NCBI RefSeq assembly: GCF_002104995.1
Contig: NW_024468285.1
Location: 1-64,000 of the forward strand
Length of the DNA stretch: 64,000 nt
From: Linderina pennispora
Taxonomy: Eukaryota > Kickxellomycota > Kickxellomycetes > Kickxellales > Kickxellaceae
Direction of reading: 5' to 3'
Numbering within the stretch: position 1 is the first letter of the stretch; each line of letters opens with the position of its first letter. Positions 52,901 to 61,895 of the stretch are shown one piece after another. The notes below the pieces were generated by a model. That model searched no databases, was not told the DNA's origin, and saw only the letters and a list, made by a program, of their open reading frames with translations. The position numbers and the translations under genes are program-made.

Positions 52901-53934
52901 CTCTGCCAATTCCCTCCGGTCCGGCCCTAGTCAGCAGAGCATGCAGCATAGACAGACTGCAAATGATGCAGCCTACCCCGCCGTTACTGCTGACACCATG
53001 CTTGAGGCCCGGCGTGCACTGATTGGCCACTACACGGCGCCAAATCAGCACATGCCTCTCGGTAACAACATCCCGCGTAGCAACAATCCCCCCACATCTC
53101 GCCCGCATGCATCGCAAGGCGTCAAGGTAATCAAGCCTCAGTCGTTCGCTCGCCCCAAGTCCATCCCCGCAAATGTGCCTGCAAAAGCCCCGCAGACCAG
53201 AGCCGCGATGAGACCAAAAGAGCCCAAATCAGGTACCCAACAGTGCGCGAGTACTGGAGACCAGGCAAAGGAGCCCACCCAACAAGCGACTAAGTCAAGG
53301 ATGGAAGGCGGGAATAAGGATCCACAGTCTGAGATTCGTCCGCGACTTGGATGGCTTTGCCCAAGAGTTAGACAGCAGCCAAGAGTTCAGCTTTGGAAAC
53401 GTCATCCAGAACTTTTCGCTGACAAGCTTCGAGATCACGACTGGTAAGCAAGGCGGCATGTATATCCACTACTCTGACAGAAACAGCAGCACCAACAACA
53501 TAACCGGGACTGGCCAAGGTAACGAAAGCGACGGTGATGATATACCTCTGGCTTCTATCATCAGATCCAAGTCTGAGCCATCTGTCTACCCTGCCCGGCA
53601 CTCTGTTGATGCGCATCTTGCTCGTCTGAATGCAAATGGTGATGAACAATCTCGCACCTATGACTCGGACAACCACAACAGTGCTGCCGCTGCCGCTGAT
53701 TTATATCAGCCGAGGCGTTTCTTGAGTAGAAGGCCACGAGCTGCTGACAAGGACTCGAAAGTCAATAACCAGGTCCCCAAGTTTGAGAACATAAGGTCCT
53801 TCTCTATGGATAATGGCTCGCGCCCTCTCAAGAAGCCTGTGTCTGCAGCAGCTACCCAAGAGCCCCCAAGCGCAAGTTCCGCAAGTGGGGTGGTATTTTC
53901 TAGCCAGCCTATTCTCTTACATTTCATTTCTTAA
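49984..53934 (+). CDS. Large disordered protein of unknown function, several frame breaks
   Basis: Exon 1 is 49984-50395 (MGIAAIFKRPKATTSSG), followed by a 297-base GT-AG intron. From 50693 low-complexity coding sequence runs to 53934, but only by changing frame: near 51780-51830, near 52110 (after SSVTGNLDY, resuming at EYAASPPVGFDK) and near 53335 (resuming at RDLDGFAQELDSS). Another pair of shifts around 51877-51970 is possible. Landmarks are a charged coiled coil (DEERRREDEERRAVEQRNRR, 51300-51359), acidic Ser clusters (SDSSEDDDNDASS) and KRQVRFNETV near 52350, which fits the RVxF docking motif for protein phosphatase 1. I do not recognise the family. It may be a decaying gene or a region with base-insertion errors. 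Total length would be about 1,200 residues if continuous. Confidence 0.5.
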
Positions 53935-55644
53935 TATACCCTTATTCCTCCACGACAAACAACATTGGACAGTTATATACTACACATGAGCTAATTCAAG
54001 CAATTACAACACATTTTGTCTAACATGTAGATCACCAACTATATAGTAGATGGTCTACAAGCAAGCCCAACGTGCAGTCAGATAAGAAACAATCATTCAC
54101 ATGTGACGCTGTAAACAGACTTGGTACTAGATATACTAAGTCTAGGTACGGATATATATTTTAAACTGCAACCAGAAAACAAAGTACAAAATGGTTGCAC
54201 ATGTTTTTACTTGGGGTCAGCATGCATGGCTATTTTGTGAGTGCATCATGCATAAAGAGAGCTGTAGATCAGTACAAACCCTTTAGCAGCCAGACTCTGG
54301 ATCAGTAGCAGGGACCCGTTGCAAGGCCAGTGCTTGAACAAGTTGATACGTGATATATAACCTCAATCATGCAATTTTTAATATTAAATTCAAAAGTACC
54401 ATGAACAAGTAAAAAATGTCTATGTCGTTATTCAGGCTGTGGTGGCAATCATTAATAGGTGTATTTGTTGTATTTACATGAGTGTTAATGAAGATATATA
54501 CAGGTATTGCGGGTCCACGACGCTACTCACCAGACAGGCGCTGTGCATGTTTGCCAAATGCTACTTTGGTGATATAGTGTAGAGCGTGTGACTGGACACC
54601 TTGGCAGCGTCTGCACTCGAGCACACAATCGCACATTCGACATGTCAGACAGCATCCTGTCAGGCAGTAGCGACATGGACACCGACAAAGATTGCTGGGC
54701 AGCTGTTGATAGATGCAAGGAAGGAGATGGTTTGAACAAGAGTGTGGTTTGTGTCTTGAGGGATGAGATGGAGGGCAAAAATAGCGCCAGACACCGACCC
54801 TTTTATATCGTCTGGGCAGGCTTTCTCTTGGTGGGCTGCCCAGCAGGCCGAATAGAACGCGAAAATCATGAAACACGTTGCCCCCTTTTCAGCGCTTCGC
54901 CGGGCTCCCACACTGCTGCACCTGCAGCGGCCGTCATTGGCTGGCGGGGGCGCTGCACATGCCGAATTTACTTTTTCCTTGGGACGCCGTTGCTGCCATA
55001 TAATGTGTAGCTGCGGTGGTGGGTGATGGAGCTGCATGCTAGCCATGCATCACTGTTCGGAGTGCCAATCTGCCGCTGACCAGCACTCCCCACCGGCTTG
55101 CCTGATGTGCATTAGGCGTTACCAAAAAAGTGCATTATTGCTATTTAGCCCGGTGGCCGGGGTCGTTTTGCAAGAACAGGCTCTTTCTGCGTCGGACCAG
55201 CTCAGAACAGGTACGTGGTCCAGAATTTTTATGGCTATTTTCACCACGACCTGGACTGCTGACATTTAGGTAGAGTTGGCACGAGTATACACACATGGGC
55301 ATGTGGCCCTGGGTCATTTCTGCTGGAGACAACAGTGTAGCACCGACGACACCAGGTAGCTGTGGCTCGCTGGCAGCTTTCTTCTGAACAAGCCACCCAG
55401 CGCCCTCCACATGAATAGAGGCTTTGGAAAGATAAGCCAGCTAGCGAACATGACAAACACGTCGACTCGCTTGGCTGCACTACCACACACCCTTGCTTCT
55501 AAGAATGCTCCATACTACCTGCTGTGCATCAACAGTCATCTAGAAGACAGCATATATACTGAGAGAGAATATCAGCAATCAACACCAACATCTTGTCTTT
55601 CATTTTATTAGTGCTCCATTTTCTGAGAACTCAGCAAGCCGATT
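53935..55644. other. A+T-rich intergenic region before tRNA-Leu
   Basis: Positions 53935-54520 are richer in A and T than the rest of the window and hold no ORF of note. A minus-strand TATA-like ATATAAAA at 54801-54808 faces a 49-codon ORF (54527-54676) that resembles no family. A plus-strand ORF at 54588-55010 overlaps it and is not convincing. Confidence 0.35.
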
Positions 55645-55727
55645 GGGAAGATGGCCGAGCGGTCTAAGGCGCTGCGTTCAGGTCGCAGTCAGTATCACTG
55701 GCGTGGGTTCGAATCCCACTCTTCTCA
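55645..55727 (+). tRNA. tRNA-Leu, anticodon CAG
   Basis: The cloverleaf is complete. The acceptor stem is GGGAAGA pairing with TCTTCTC (one G-T wobble) and the D arm is GGCCGAGCGGTCTAAGGC. The anticodon stem CTGCG/CGCAG holds the loop TTCAGGT (anticodon CAG). A long class II variable arm follows, then the T arm GTGGG-TTCGAAT-CCCAC and discriminator A. No intron is present and CCA is not encoded. It decodes CTG as leucine, consistent with the standard code in this genome. Confidence 0.96.
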
Positions 55728-55729
55728 GC

Positions 55730-55746
55730 TTTTGCGCTCCCTTTTT
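55730..55746 (+). terminator. Pol III terminator of tRNA-Leu
   Basis: A T4 run at 55730-55733, two bases after the tRNA end, is backed up by a T5 run at 55742-55746, as expected for RNA polymerase III termination. Confidence 0.7.
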
Positions 55747-56022
55747 GGCAATCTGCGACCAGCAGGATCGCCCAACCCAACATCGCTATGCTGAATCCAC
55801 CTCTAGAGCAGAGTCCTTGGTATCTTGTATGTGGGTTGCTTTTTTACTGCAATGCCTTGAGTGGCAGCTGATCCCAGTGGACCAGCGCAGTAGTCGCCTT
55901 TGCTTTCCCCTTCACGGAATTAATTGCGTCCTCTACGCACCGGCAGCTCTTTGCTCAACCTTTGTTCATAGTGCTCGCCTTCAGAAATGGGCAAGAGAGC
56001 ACAGTGCACATGTTTAAGGCCA

Positions 56023-57755
56023 CTAGTAGAGTCTAAAGTAGCGGCTAATCTCTGAGTACTCGCATACAACAACATCCGACTGTATCCGTTCTATATTGCT
56101 CCGGATTACATCGGCATGCTCAGTATCCACGGCAAGTTGCTGGAGTGCCGGAAGAGAGAGAAGCAATCTAGATATGGCTGCTTCATCGAAGTGGCTTGTG
56201 GCACGCATGCCGAAAACCTGCAAGCTCTTGTTCGTTGTCCGGATGTCGCTCGAGGTTTGTAGATCGTCCAGCCGGATAGCGTTATGACCAGTTGGTGGAA
56301 TAGCGTCGCAAGTATCCTCCGACATGTAGCTCTCTCTCCAGTAGTAGGAATCCCTATCATCTGGGTCCATTGTCGTGCATGAAATTCGGAGGTATTTCAG
56401 TAGGACCAACTGTCCCAGCAGCTGTTTGATGAGTGCCACTGGCGCGATGTCTGTGTCCAACGAAAGACATACGAGGCTATGCCAGCAAAGGCGTGTTGGA
56501 AAGGGCACCATGGTCTGAAGTAGAGCTCTCCGAACCGAGGAGTCAGCTAGATAGAACCGGGTGACAAAGTGTGCAGGATCATTCACCTTGCTACCCCCAC
56601 CAGGTAAAATAGTCTTTAGGTGAAGGCAGCTAATGTTGCGAATAATGCCAGTGTCGATCTGGGCGAGTTTACGGTGGTTCTCGTTGATCTGCAGCAGCCT
56701 CAGCGGGCGCGTTTTGGAATGAGGAGTATGCATCCCGATACACACCGGTGGATTGGCTAACCAGCAGCTTTGAGAGTTTTGGAAATGTACGCAAGAGATG
56801 GGCAGGAAGGGCCAGGGTTTGCTGCTGAGAATCAGACCCGCTCTTAAAGTGGAGCTGGAGTTCAGTGAGTCGGCTGAGAGGGCCCGTCCAAGCAAAGCCA
56901 TGTTTAAAGATTCCCACCGGCACCTCGTTCTCTATATTAAGCAGTCTCAGCTTCCGAAGATTCAAACACTCAAAGTATACCTCAGGTGCAAGAACCCGGA
57001 AGCAGCTCTCGTCAAGCTCAAGTGAAGCCAGCATAAGAGTTGCTGGCGCGTGGAATGTCAAAGTCGTTGGCTGGAAACACTGGAGAGAGGAAAGGCGGCG
57101 AGCAAATCTCGAGAGCAGCGTCTGGTAGTGTGGTGATATGGTATAGTTGAATGGCTCGGGTGTAGTAGGAGAGGGAGGGGCTCCCAGAGTATCATCGGTG
57201 TGCGGGGGAATAGCTGCATGTAGCCCAATTGCTTTCAGGGTTTGGTAGCTGTGCCGAATGAAATCGAAAAAGGCATTGGCATCTTTCTGCATGTCCAGAG
57301 TGTGACAGTCTGTTCCCGACCTTAAAATGCCTTTGCCATAGAATTGGATCGTGTTCAGCCTATCCCAGGGTGGTGATGTGAGACCAAGGGCACCAAGTGC
57401 GGTTGTGAGTCGGAGGGGTCCAGTGTAGTCGTCGCTCATGATGACACGCAGAATGGCTGGCAAGTGTGGGTTTTGCTGACAGAGGAGCGATGTGATGTTG
57501 GAAACCCACACTACCTGCCCGACATCCTTGCTGCGCTGCTCAGGATGGGTGCGTATAATCGTTTCGCTGGACAAAAACAAACCGATAGGCATGTGGTGGC
57601 ATACAAGACTTCCAGTGGCGGCAGACGGTGGCGATGCGCATTGCCTCCCAGTAATCAGCGAGGACAGCATGCTCGTGGATTATGTCCTGGCACAAGAAAG
57701 CTATTATTCTGGTAAGAATGTTGGCAGGCAGCTCGTTAAGGGTGTGAGTAGGCAT
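56023..57755 (-). CDS. F-box-like protein, two frame breaks
   Basis: The ATG at 57755 opens an F-box-like N-terminus: LNELPANILTRIIAFLCQD, then YWEAMRIATVCRHWKSCMPP and YRFVFVQRN. The frame then moves by one base near 57565-57580 to continue as IIRTHPEQRSKDVGQVVWVS and a long Leu-rich region (TELQLHFKSG, LRTFPKLSKLLV). It moves again near 56720 to continue as TRPLRLLQINENHRKLAQID through to the stop at 56023. The total would be about 575 residues. A 43-base GT-AG intron could hide the first break, but it would remove residues typical of F-box proteins. F-box proteins are substrate adaptors of SCF ubiquitin ligases; the target is unknown. A TATA box lies at 57825-57830. Confidence 0.6.
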
Positions 57756-57824
57756 CTTTGGGAGGGATTGGAGCGGAGGAGGATTGGATGATTCCAGTGT
57801 ACGCCATGGCGACCACTTGGGTTT

Positions 57825-57830
57825 TTATAC
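57825..57830 (-). promoter_or_regulatory. TATA box of the F-box-like gene
   Basis: TATAAA on the minus strand (context agtataaaaaccc) lies 70 bases before the ATG at 57755. Confidence 0.6.
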
Positions 57831-58607
57831 TTGTTCTGTAGCGCTGGGTGAGGGCTGTGTTGTCCCCTGGGTATTGCAGCGACACACATCTTCCTTACTA
57901 AGACACGTATCTGGATGAAACAAAAATGCACAGAAGGTCCTGGAGACGTAACGTCTAACCCTATGGCCATCGAGAAAACAGTGCCGTGGGAGCCAGCTTT
58001 TATCCCGTCATGCACGTGTGCAGCACCGAGTCGAGCCATGTGGGTCTTTGTAGGCTAGAAAAGATTGTGAACGTGCTGCAGTACCTGCTGTGTTCATGGC
58101 TGGGCAATAGAATGGGAATCAGATTTGATCCAATTATCCTTATTTGGCTTTTTGGTGAAGGAAAGGCTTAAGGTATCCTGTCTCTGCCACCTGGACAGCC
58201 ATAGATGCGTGTCATTTTTATGTGAAAATCAGCAGAGTTAAGTAGTGCACTGGTGCTCTTGCAGTCAACACAGGCTCCGCTGGCTATATCTACTTGTAAC
58301 AATCGTACGTCATTCCGACATTCATGTCTGAGCTATGTGGCCATCGGCTTTCAGGTACCGACTGTGCTCTGTCTATAGACATATACCACCACGGCACCAC
58401 CTGTTGGTGGTATTGCAAAATATAGAACTACTACAAATGGAGTCTATCAAAATGGCCCGTCTCTGTACTGCGACAGCTAGAAAATCGGCGCTCAACACAG
58501 CAACCGGGTTTGGCAATCTTCTTGGAATCAAAATAGTTTGTAAGTCCCAAAGTGAAACACCACTCGGCAGGGACATCCTCCGCAGCCATTCCACCGCTCG
58601 CGTCGAT

Positions 58608-58613
58608 TATAAA
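58608..58613 (+). promoter_or_regulatory. TATA box of the 58690 gene
   Basis: TATAAA in the context gattataaaagacc, 82 bases before the ATG at 58690. Confidence 0.6.
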
Positions 58614-58689
58614 AGACCGGGGGCTGTCGCTTACTCTCACAGATTTGTTCATTATTTTTGTTGCAACTTCGTTTTCCTATAGCCTTGCC

Positions 58690-59697
58690 ATGGTTTCAAC
58701 TTACCTCCCGGCCCACGTTGATCGCAGTGCCATCCGTCCTTGCATTGTTGACATGAGGGTGCCATTCATCGATATTAACAGCGAGAAACAGGCCATCCAA
58801 CAGCAGCGAGCGCACAAATCACCGTTCATCGTGCTAGAGAAAGATTACTTCACAGTCTACAATGTCAATGGTGGCCCATTAAAGTGTGACTATATCTCCC
58901 GGAACTATATCACAATGATGATGCGGTACTACCCTGAGCGCCCTGGTATGTGGTGTTGTTTTCAGGTGCGTAATGGCCTGACTTTCAATCCCGAGCCACC
59001 AGCTATCTACTTTATTCACGAAAAGTCCAGCGATATTCTGATCGAGGACCAATCAGAATGCAACACGGTCTTGATATATTACAACGAGAAGGACATTGCG
59101 AGGTTTGCAGCGACAACAAGGGCTGCAGATGGCTGCTGCAACCATTTCTTTGTTGTGTATGGGGATGGAGTCGAGCAGTGCTTCGATGCCAATAATCCAC
59201 AGAGCAGCTACACTTTCCCACGCACCCTCAAATTCGCGTTCTTACCGGCAGTGAGGAAGGGCGTTGACGCGATTGAAAGGTTCAAGGATGAAGACAGACT
59301 GTTTGAGGAACGCCAGATATTCAAGCGCCTGCCAGACGGAGGATTCAAGCTAAGGGACATTAATGGCGCCGAGGTTCATGATGGCGAGGAGTTTTCATTG
59401 GTTGTCAAATTCGATGACGATGACGAACGCGAGTTTGATACATATGCTCTCGAGATATACGAAGGCGAACTCATGGCTGGGCCAATCCTTGACACTCTAT
59501 TCACCTGCGAGACAATCGAAGGCATTATGTACCTGAATTACAATGGGCAGTATCTACACTGCCCTGATGATAAAGATGGTAGCATAGTTGTCTCCCCAGA
59601 GCTGCCCGAACGATCCGACCGTCTTCAAATCAATTATGACGGCGCGGACATCCTCCTGACCAGGTGGGACACATCGGATTTTGCTATCTATGAATAG
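58690..59697 (+). CDS. Unassigned 335-residue protein
   Basis: A single exon starts at the ATG 58690 in a ccatgg context. The frame is open 46 codons earlier, but the TATA box at 58608 places that part before or within the leader. The protein has no signal peptide and no strong membrane helix. It starts MVSTYLPAHVDRSAIRPCIV and is rich in aromatic residues (YFTVYN, MMRYYPERPGMWCCF). It contains an acidic stretch (KFDDDDEREFDTYALEIYEGE) and repeated short beta-like segments, ending in ILLTRWDTSDFAIYE. I do not recognise a family and see no catalytic motif. Codon use and composition look normal for the window. Confidence 0.75.
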   Translation: MVSTYLPAHVDRSAIRPCIVDMRVPFIDINSEKQAIQQQRAHKSPFIVLEKDYFTVYNVNGGPLKCDYISRNYITMMMRYYPERPGMWCCFQVRNGLTFNPEPPAIYFIHEKSSDILIEDQSECNTVLIYYNEKDIARFAATTRAADGCCNHFFVVYGDGVEQCFDANNPQSSYTFPRTLKFAFLPAVRKGVDAIERFKDEDRLFEERQIFKRLPDGGFKLRDINGAEVHDGEEFSLVVKFDDDDEREFDTYALEIYEGELMAGPILDTLFTCETIEGIMYLNYNGQYLHCPDDKDGSIVVSPELPERSDRLQINYDGADILLTRWDTSDFAIYE

Positions 59698-60127
59698 GTT
59701 AAGGCATCGGTAGGATGCATTGCACTCCATGGTAATTGGTATGAACAGCGCCTTTATGGTGCAGTGCGACTTCAGCTCATCAAGGTATAAATAAAACATA
59801 CCTTCTACTCAGCTGAACTCTAAGAAAGTGAGGAAGGTTATATGATAGACGTCGTTTACAGCGTAAGCCCCCTGAGGAAATCTCTACGCACACCAACAAA
59901 CCAACACATTCAAGGTATTCCTTATAACGATGAATCAAAACAGCAAAGGTAGCCGCAGAAATTTGGATACAGTAGCAATGCCATTAAAGCCTGGAGGATA
60001 ATAACGCAGCTTACATATCCAATGCCTGGAATGTGAATGCCTCAATATCAATGTCGCACTTTTGTGCCATCGCTGAAGCGGTATGTTAATGGTAGTGTGT
60101 CTTATTCAGGAATCATGAAACACCGTT
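59698..60127. other. Convergent gap with MDR copy 3 3' flank
   Basis: The first 130 bases are the presumed 3' end of the 58690 gene. From about 59830 the sequence is the shared 3' flank of the MDR duplication unit. Confidence 0.5.
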
Positions 60128-61835
60128 CTACACCTTGACAACGCTCTTGCCGAAGTTCTTGCCGTCAAACAGGTTCAGAACTGCCTGAGGAGCGTTCTCC
60201 AGACCAGTGGTCTCATCGATGCGGTACTGAAGCTTACCCTCCTTGTACAGTTTGCCAACTTCAGTGACAAAATCGCTTTCGACTGATGTTCCATAATACT
60301 TGCCAACAAGTATACCCTGGAAAGTAGCAGTTTTGGTCAGGATGTTGAAAGTGTTCTTGAGGCCGTATGCCTCATCAGCCGACTTGACGTTGTACTGGGA
60401 AATCATACCACAGGAGATAATGCGAGCACCAGTATTGATGTTAGCCAGAGCAGCATCGAGGAACTCACCACCGACGTTGTCAAAGTAGATGTCAATGCCC
60501 TCAGGAGCAGCCTGCTTGATTGCCTCGGTGAAGGTTCCGCATGTCTTGTAGTTGAAGGCAGCGTCGGCTCCAATGCTCTTGACAAGTTCGACCTTGTCCT
60601 CTGAGCCAGCAACACCAACAACCCGCAGACCACGAGCTTTGGCAAGCTGAACGACAATCTGGCCAACAGCACCCGACGCTGAAGAAACGAGGATAGTCTC
60701 ACCAGCCTTTGGCTTACCAATCGTGGTCAGACCGACAAAGGCAGTGAATGATGCCATACCGAAGACTGTAATAAAGTCGCGGGCATCGTCAATAGTACTG
60801 TGGGGAAGTTTGCGCAAATTACCTGCATTCACAACTGACTTGGTCTCCCAGCTCGCGTTCGGGACAGCAACAATGTCGCCTTCAGCAATGCCAGTGTTGG
60901 TTGATGCCTCCACAACAGCGACACCAAAGTTGGAAATCGGCTCATTAAGCTCATAGCGGGGGACGAAGCTGTTTGTAGCGCCGCTCAGACGGCCACGCTG
61001 GCACGGATCAACAGAAAGATAGAGATTGCGGACCAAAACCTGGTTCTCCTTAAGCGAGTCCTTAGTGGGGGCCGGGGCGGACACGACCTTGAAGTTGTCG
61101 AGGCTCGGGGCGCCGCTAGGTGAGTACTTGTTGGCCAGGACGCGAGTGATAGAGTTTTCAGATGTCATATTCGGTGCTCAACTTCGAATTATAATCTTGG
61201 TTATGTGAGGTGTCTGGTCTTTAGATGATGTGATGGTGGTTTAAATATTCATTACAAATGGATGCATTTAGATACATGTCAGGAGTGACTGATGTTATAA
61301 AATGAAATAGTTCAACAACACTTGAAGCGAATAGCAGGCAAGATGTTCTGCTGATGACAAATCGTTAAAGATAAGGGGGTGCAAAAAGGCGGTGTTCGGA
61401 ATGGCCGAGTATCCGCCTGTATTTAGTAATACACACTTCACATGTATTCGCATTCTTTGGCTCGGCACCGACATTCCATGCGCTTAGCTATGTAGTCCGA
61501 TAAAATGTTAATCGATCTAGTTGTGCTTGTCTCTGCCCTGCATATATTTTGTTGTTACTGAGGAGAGCTACACTCATACTAAGCTTCATTACACTCTTGC
61601 CAATGCTCACTGCGCAAGAATCGTTCTCTACTTCCTTGGTTTCATAAACCTTGTACTGGATCTTGCGTTCCAGATATAGCTGAGAGACTTCATTTGTGTA
61701 GCCGACTCTGCGGTGTGCTGTGTGGTGGTCCAAAGGAAGAAACCCCTGGGCATAGCACGTATGTGGATAAGTGCGTCCAGTCTCTTGTTTCCATACACAG
61801 CATCGGATAAGCCGGCGCTAGTTTGTGAAATGGGC
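59830..61835 (-). repeat. MDR duplication unit, copy 3 (dispersed)
   Basis: The unit matches 14590-16660 along its full length, with the same order and orientation of 3' flank, MDR gene, TATTTAA element and relic ORF. It lies about 45 kb away and borders the enoyl-CoA hydratase gene. Confidence 0.8.
60128..61168 (-). CDS. NADPH-dependent alkenal/enone reductase-like protein, MDR superfamily (copy 3)
   Basis: This 346-residue intact paralogue of the pair at 12.8-15.9 kb has the same motifs (SSASGAVGQ, IDIYFDNVGGE, ISQYNV). Its flanks and N-terminus (MTSENSITRVLANKYSPSGA) are closer to copy 2 than to copy 1. Distinctive changes are PCQRGR for PYQRGR, VPNASWETKSV and the loop TSVESDFVTEVG near residue 300. 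The TATTTAA element (61241-61247) is 73 bases before the ATG, as in copy 2. Retained full length and motifs indicate a working enzyme. Confidence 0.92.
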   Translation of the reverse strand: MTSENSITRVLANKYSPSGAPSLDNFKVVSAPAPTKDSLKENQVLVRNLYLSVDPCQRGRLSGATNSFVPRYELNEPISNFGVAVVEASTNTGIAEGDIVAVPNASWETKSVVNAGNLRKLPHSTIDDARDFITVFGMASFTAFVGLTTIGKPKAGETILVSSASGAVGQIVVQLAKARGLRVVGVAGSEDKVELVKSIGADAAFNYKTCGTFTEAIKQAAPEGIDIYFDNVGGEFLDAALANINTGARIISCGMISQYNVKSADEAYGLKNTFNILTKTATFQGILVGKYYGTSVESDFVTEVGKLYKEGKLQYRIDETTGLENAPQAVLNLFDGKNFGKSVVKV

Positions 61836-61895
61836 ACACGCTATCCAATACTTGATTTATTATCCAAGACAGGCATGGCCCCTTTGATTACATGC
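61169..61895. other. MDR copy 3 upstream flank
   Basis: This 727-base gap is almost wholly the upstream part of the duplication unit, with the TATTTAA element near 61241 and the broken relic ORF near 61628-61837. The last 60 bases are the 3' end of the enoyl-CoA hydratase gene. Confidence 0.5.
61628..61837 (-). pseudogene. Relic ORF carried in the MDR duplication unit (copy 3 version, frame broken)
   Basis: This is the counterpart of the 16433-16654 ORF. It shares DAVYGNKRLDALIHIRAM and then, after a one-base deletion near 61749, continues only in another frame (EVSQLYLERKIQYKVYETKE). The loss of frame shows it is not maintained here. Confidence 0.4.

Larger units (their letters stand above)
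57756..58689. promoter_or_regulatory. Divergent promoter region, F-box-like and 58690 genes
   Basis: This 934-base head-to-head gap has a TATA box at each end (57825-57830 minus; 58608-58613 plus). No gene is seen between them. Confidence 0.5.

Noticed and set aside
976-57580. Programmed +1 ribosomal frameshifting as the explanation for all breaks
   Set aside because: The sites share no slippery codon, no common stop in the A site and no similar downstream structure that I can see; insertion errors explain the polarity more simply. It is kept as an alternative in the findings.
57577-57625. A 43-base GT-AG intron in the F-box-like gene
   Set aside because: It would restore the frame but delete the CMPPHAYRFVFV segment, which looks like genuine F-box-protein sequence; a one-base insertion fits better.
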